Assembly: GCA_945946715.1 (NCBI GenBank)
Contig: CAMEWU010000035.1
Span: 1-14,817 of the forward strand
Length of the DNA: 14,817 bases
Source of the DNA: an uncultured Clostridium sp.
GTDB taxonomy: Bacteria > Bacillota > Clostridia > Lachnospirales > Lachnospiraceae
Direction of reading: 5' to 3'
Shown here: in pieces, positions 13,149 to 14,817 of the stretch
Layout of the letters: the number at the start of each line of letters is the position of its first letter
Position numbering within the stretch: the stretch's first letter is position 1
Translations under genes and position numbers: made by a program
The notes under the pieces: model-generated
Told to the model about the DNA's origin: nothing
Database searches by the model: none
Seen by the model: only the letters and a program-made list of their open reading frames with translations

Positions 13149-14817
13149 ATGGAAGAGAAAGTGTTACGAGATTTGTATTGGAAAAATGCAGAGGTCATTG
13201 ACTGCATATCAGAGTTGATTGCAGCAGTACAAAGCCAAAACTACTTTCAGATGAATGTATTCATTCCTCGCGTAACAAGTGGACTCAAAGTGGTATTATC
13301 TGAACTTCTTCCGCATTTGGATTGGTTTATTGATGCGGGACTGAGTTGGAATGATAATTACTTATCGAATGTCCTGATACAGATAGAACAGGCTACAATC
13401 GGACAAGATTATGTACTTGTAGGAGATTTATATGCATTACAATTGATGCCGGCATTACAAGATATTCAAGCATTAATTAGCGGATTGGAGATGTCTTTAG
13501 CGGATCCTGTATGGTGGGAAAATAACCTTAAGCAATTACAGGTGAGTAATCCTGACTTGTACACAGCGTTGCTTAAAATGGAACAAAAAGAAGGGAAAAT
13601 ATCAAGAATATTGCAGGTGACACCGGAACCAACATCTGTAGGTTATTTTACTTTAGCTGTGGAGAAAGAAGATAGTCGCTGGTACTTGCATAGCAATAAT
13701 AATCCATTAGCAGAAGCAAGAATATGGGCACGTCGAAACTATCAGCTTGAAGTAGAGAAATATGCAATTATCGGATGGGGAATGGGTTATCATATCCGAG
13801 CATTATTAAGTCTGTATGATGATATGGATTTAGTAGTAATTGAGCCTAATTTAGAAATTATATACACAGCCTTCCATTATGGTGATTGGAGTAACGAACT
13901 ACAAAAACTTACCTTGATATGTGATGAAAATTTTAGTTGTATTAAAAAATATATGACGGAAGAACGGGAATTGTTATTTTTTCGTACAGAACTCCGGTGT
14001 ATCCAGAACAAGCATCTTAGAGAAATTATGGAACAGGCGGCTATTCGAAAAGATATGGTAGATGCACAACAACAACTGTTCTATCAAAATGCAAGAGAAA
14101 ATATAAAGAACTGTGACGAGTATGTAGATACAATTAGCAAACATATAAAGGAAAAAAAGGTAGTTATTGTAGCAGGAGGACCGTCACTGGATAAAAATCT
14201 ACATTTTTTGGAGAATAAGCCAAAGGATGTGCTTATAATTGCAGTGGGTACAGTATATAAGCTGTTATTAAAGAAAGGCATTGCAATTGATTATGTTGTA
14301 ATATCTGATGCACGCGTATACTATCAGGTCAAAGGGATTGAAGATGCTAAAATACCAATTATTCTTTTGGCAACAGCAGATCGAAGGATCAGTCGGTATT
14401 ATCAAGGAACTACGTATCTTGCTTGCCAACAAGGATATGATATGGCTGCTAATTATGCAAATGAGCATGGATATCAGATATATACCACTGGTGGATCGGT
14501 TGTTACATTGGCATTAGATATAGCGATTCGTATGAAAGCCAAGTCAATTGCATTTATTGGATTAGATTTGGCTTATTATGGAACACAAATGCATGCCAGT
14601 GGTACGGCAAAGGAGCGATTCCAAGGCTATGAATTACAAAGTGCTAAAGATTGGAATGGAAAGATAATTAATACGAGTAAAGTATTTTTAAGGTATTGCA
14701 AATGGTTGGAAGAACGAATACAAGAACCGGATGTAAGCATGCCGGTGGTAGATGCTACGGAAGGTGGAATTGTAAAAAAGGGATTTATACAGTTGTCATT
14801 AAGTGATTATTTATATA
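13149..14817 (+). CDS. maf: Maf-type flagellin glycosyltransferase, second copy with extra N-terminal domain, 3' end outside the window
   Basis: The frame is open from ATG 13149 (AAAGGAG at 13137-13143) to the right edge, giving 556 residues without a stop. An N-terminal helical domain of about 118 residues contains QDYVLVGDLYALQLMPALQ at 86-104. The Maf core begins at WWENNLKQL (122-130), in register with the start of the first copy. Motifs follow: GWGMGY at 209-214, AGGPSL at 342-347, ISDA at 385-388, TGGSVVT at 447-453, GLDLAY at 471-476 and DATEGG at 535-540. These are the same landmarks as in the first Maf, but with IDP changed to SDA and GQDLAF to GLDLAY. The two are clearly paralogues with low overall identity, so they may act on different sugars or sites. 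Only 32 bases separate the genes and they are probably co-transcribed. The missing part should be the C-terminal helical region. Confidence 0.88.
   Translation, partial: MEEKVLRDLYWKNAEVIDCISELIAAVQSQNYFQMNVFIPRVTSGLKVVLSELLPHLDWFIDAGLSWNDNYLSNVLIQIEQATIGQDYVLVGDLYALQLMPALQDIQALISGLEMSLADPVWWENNLKQLQVSNPDLYTALLKMEQKEGKISRILQVTPEPTSVGYFTLAVEKEDSRWYLHSNNNPLAEARIWARRNYQLEVEKYAIIGWGMGYHIRALLSLYDDMDLVVIEPNLEIIYTAFHYGDWSNELQKLTLICDENFSCIKKYMTEERELLFFRTELRCIQNKHLREIMEQAAIRKDMVDAQQQLFYQNARENIKNCDEYVDTISKHIKEKKVVIVAGGPSLDKNLHFLENKPKDVLIIAVGTVYKLLLKKGIAIDYVVISDARVYYQVKGIEDAKIPIILLATADRRISRYYQGTTYLACQQGYDMAANYANEHGYQIYTTGGSVVTLALDIAIRMKAKSIAFIGLDLAYYGTQMHASGTAKERFQGYELQSAKDWNGKIINTSKVFLRYCKWLEERIQEPDVSMPVVDATEGGIVKKGFIQLSLSDYLY

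Noticed and set aside
14308..14517. Plus-strand frame of 69 codons inside the second maf
   Set aside because: The maf frame is open across it with conserved motifs, so this is a shadow.

Overview
The window is an unbroken plus-strand block of late flagellar genes: filament-junction proteins, filament cap, secretion chaperones, the FliW-CsrA regulator pair, a flagellin, and two flagellin-modifying Maf-type proteins. The low GC content, strong Gram-positive Shine-Dalgarno sites, the FliW-CsrA pairing, FlaG next to FliD, and a flagellin starting MVVQHNLQAN all point to a motile Firmicute. I think it is most likely a Lachnospiraceae-type gut clostridium (Roseburia / Agathobacter / Butyrivibrio relatives). 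The genus is not determined.

Layout. (1) 2-6414: the end of flgN, two different flgK genes in tandem, an enlarged flgL, fliW and csrA. They are tightly spaced and probably one operon that enters from the left; it ends at a hairpin terminator overlapping the csrA stop codon. (2) 6454-9958: a sigma-28-like promoter, then flaG, fliD, fliS and a second FlgN/FliT-like chaperone gene. (3) 9979-10958: a strong sigma-28-type promoter, a structured leader with three hairpins, a compact 263-residue flagellin gene, and a long terminator hairpin. (4) 10983-14817: a small acidic helical protein of unknown function and two Maf/DUF115-type genes. The second of these runs off the right edge. No gene-free stretch exceeds 160 bases, and I see no RNA genes, mobile elements or CRISPR.

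How it works together. FlgK and FlgL join hook to filament, FliD caps the filament, and FliS and the FlgN-like proteins escort these subunits and flagellin to the export gate. FliW and CsrA are known in Bacillus subtilis to form a partner switch that stops flagellin translation when unexported flagellin accumulates. The flagellin leader here has a hairpin with a CAAGGATG-type CsrA site across its loop and a second CsrA-type motif over the Shine-Dalgarno, so regulator, antagonist and likely target RNA all lie within 4.5 kb. The Maf proteins probably glycosylate flagellin, most likely with nonulosonic acids.

Most interesting points. The small protein next to the first Maf looks like the detached form of the N-terminal helical domain fused to the second Maf. 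The flaG and flagellin promoters share a 17-base core with only two differences. The two FlgK proteins diverge strongly at the C-terminal region that packs in the filament core.
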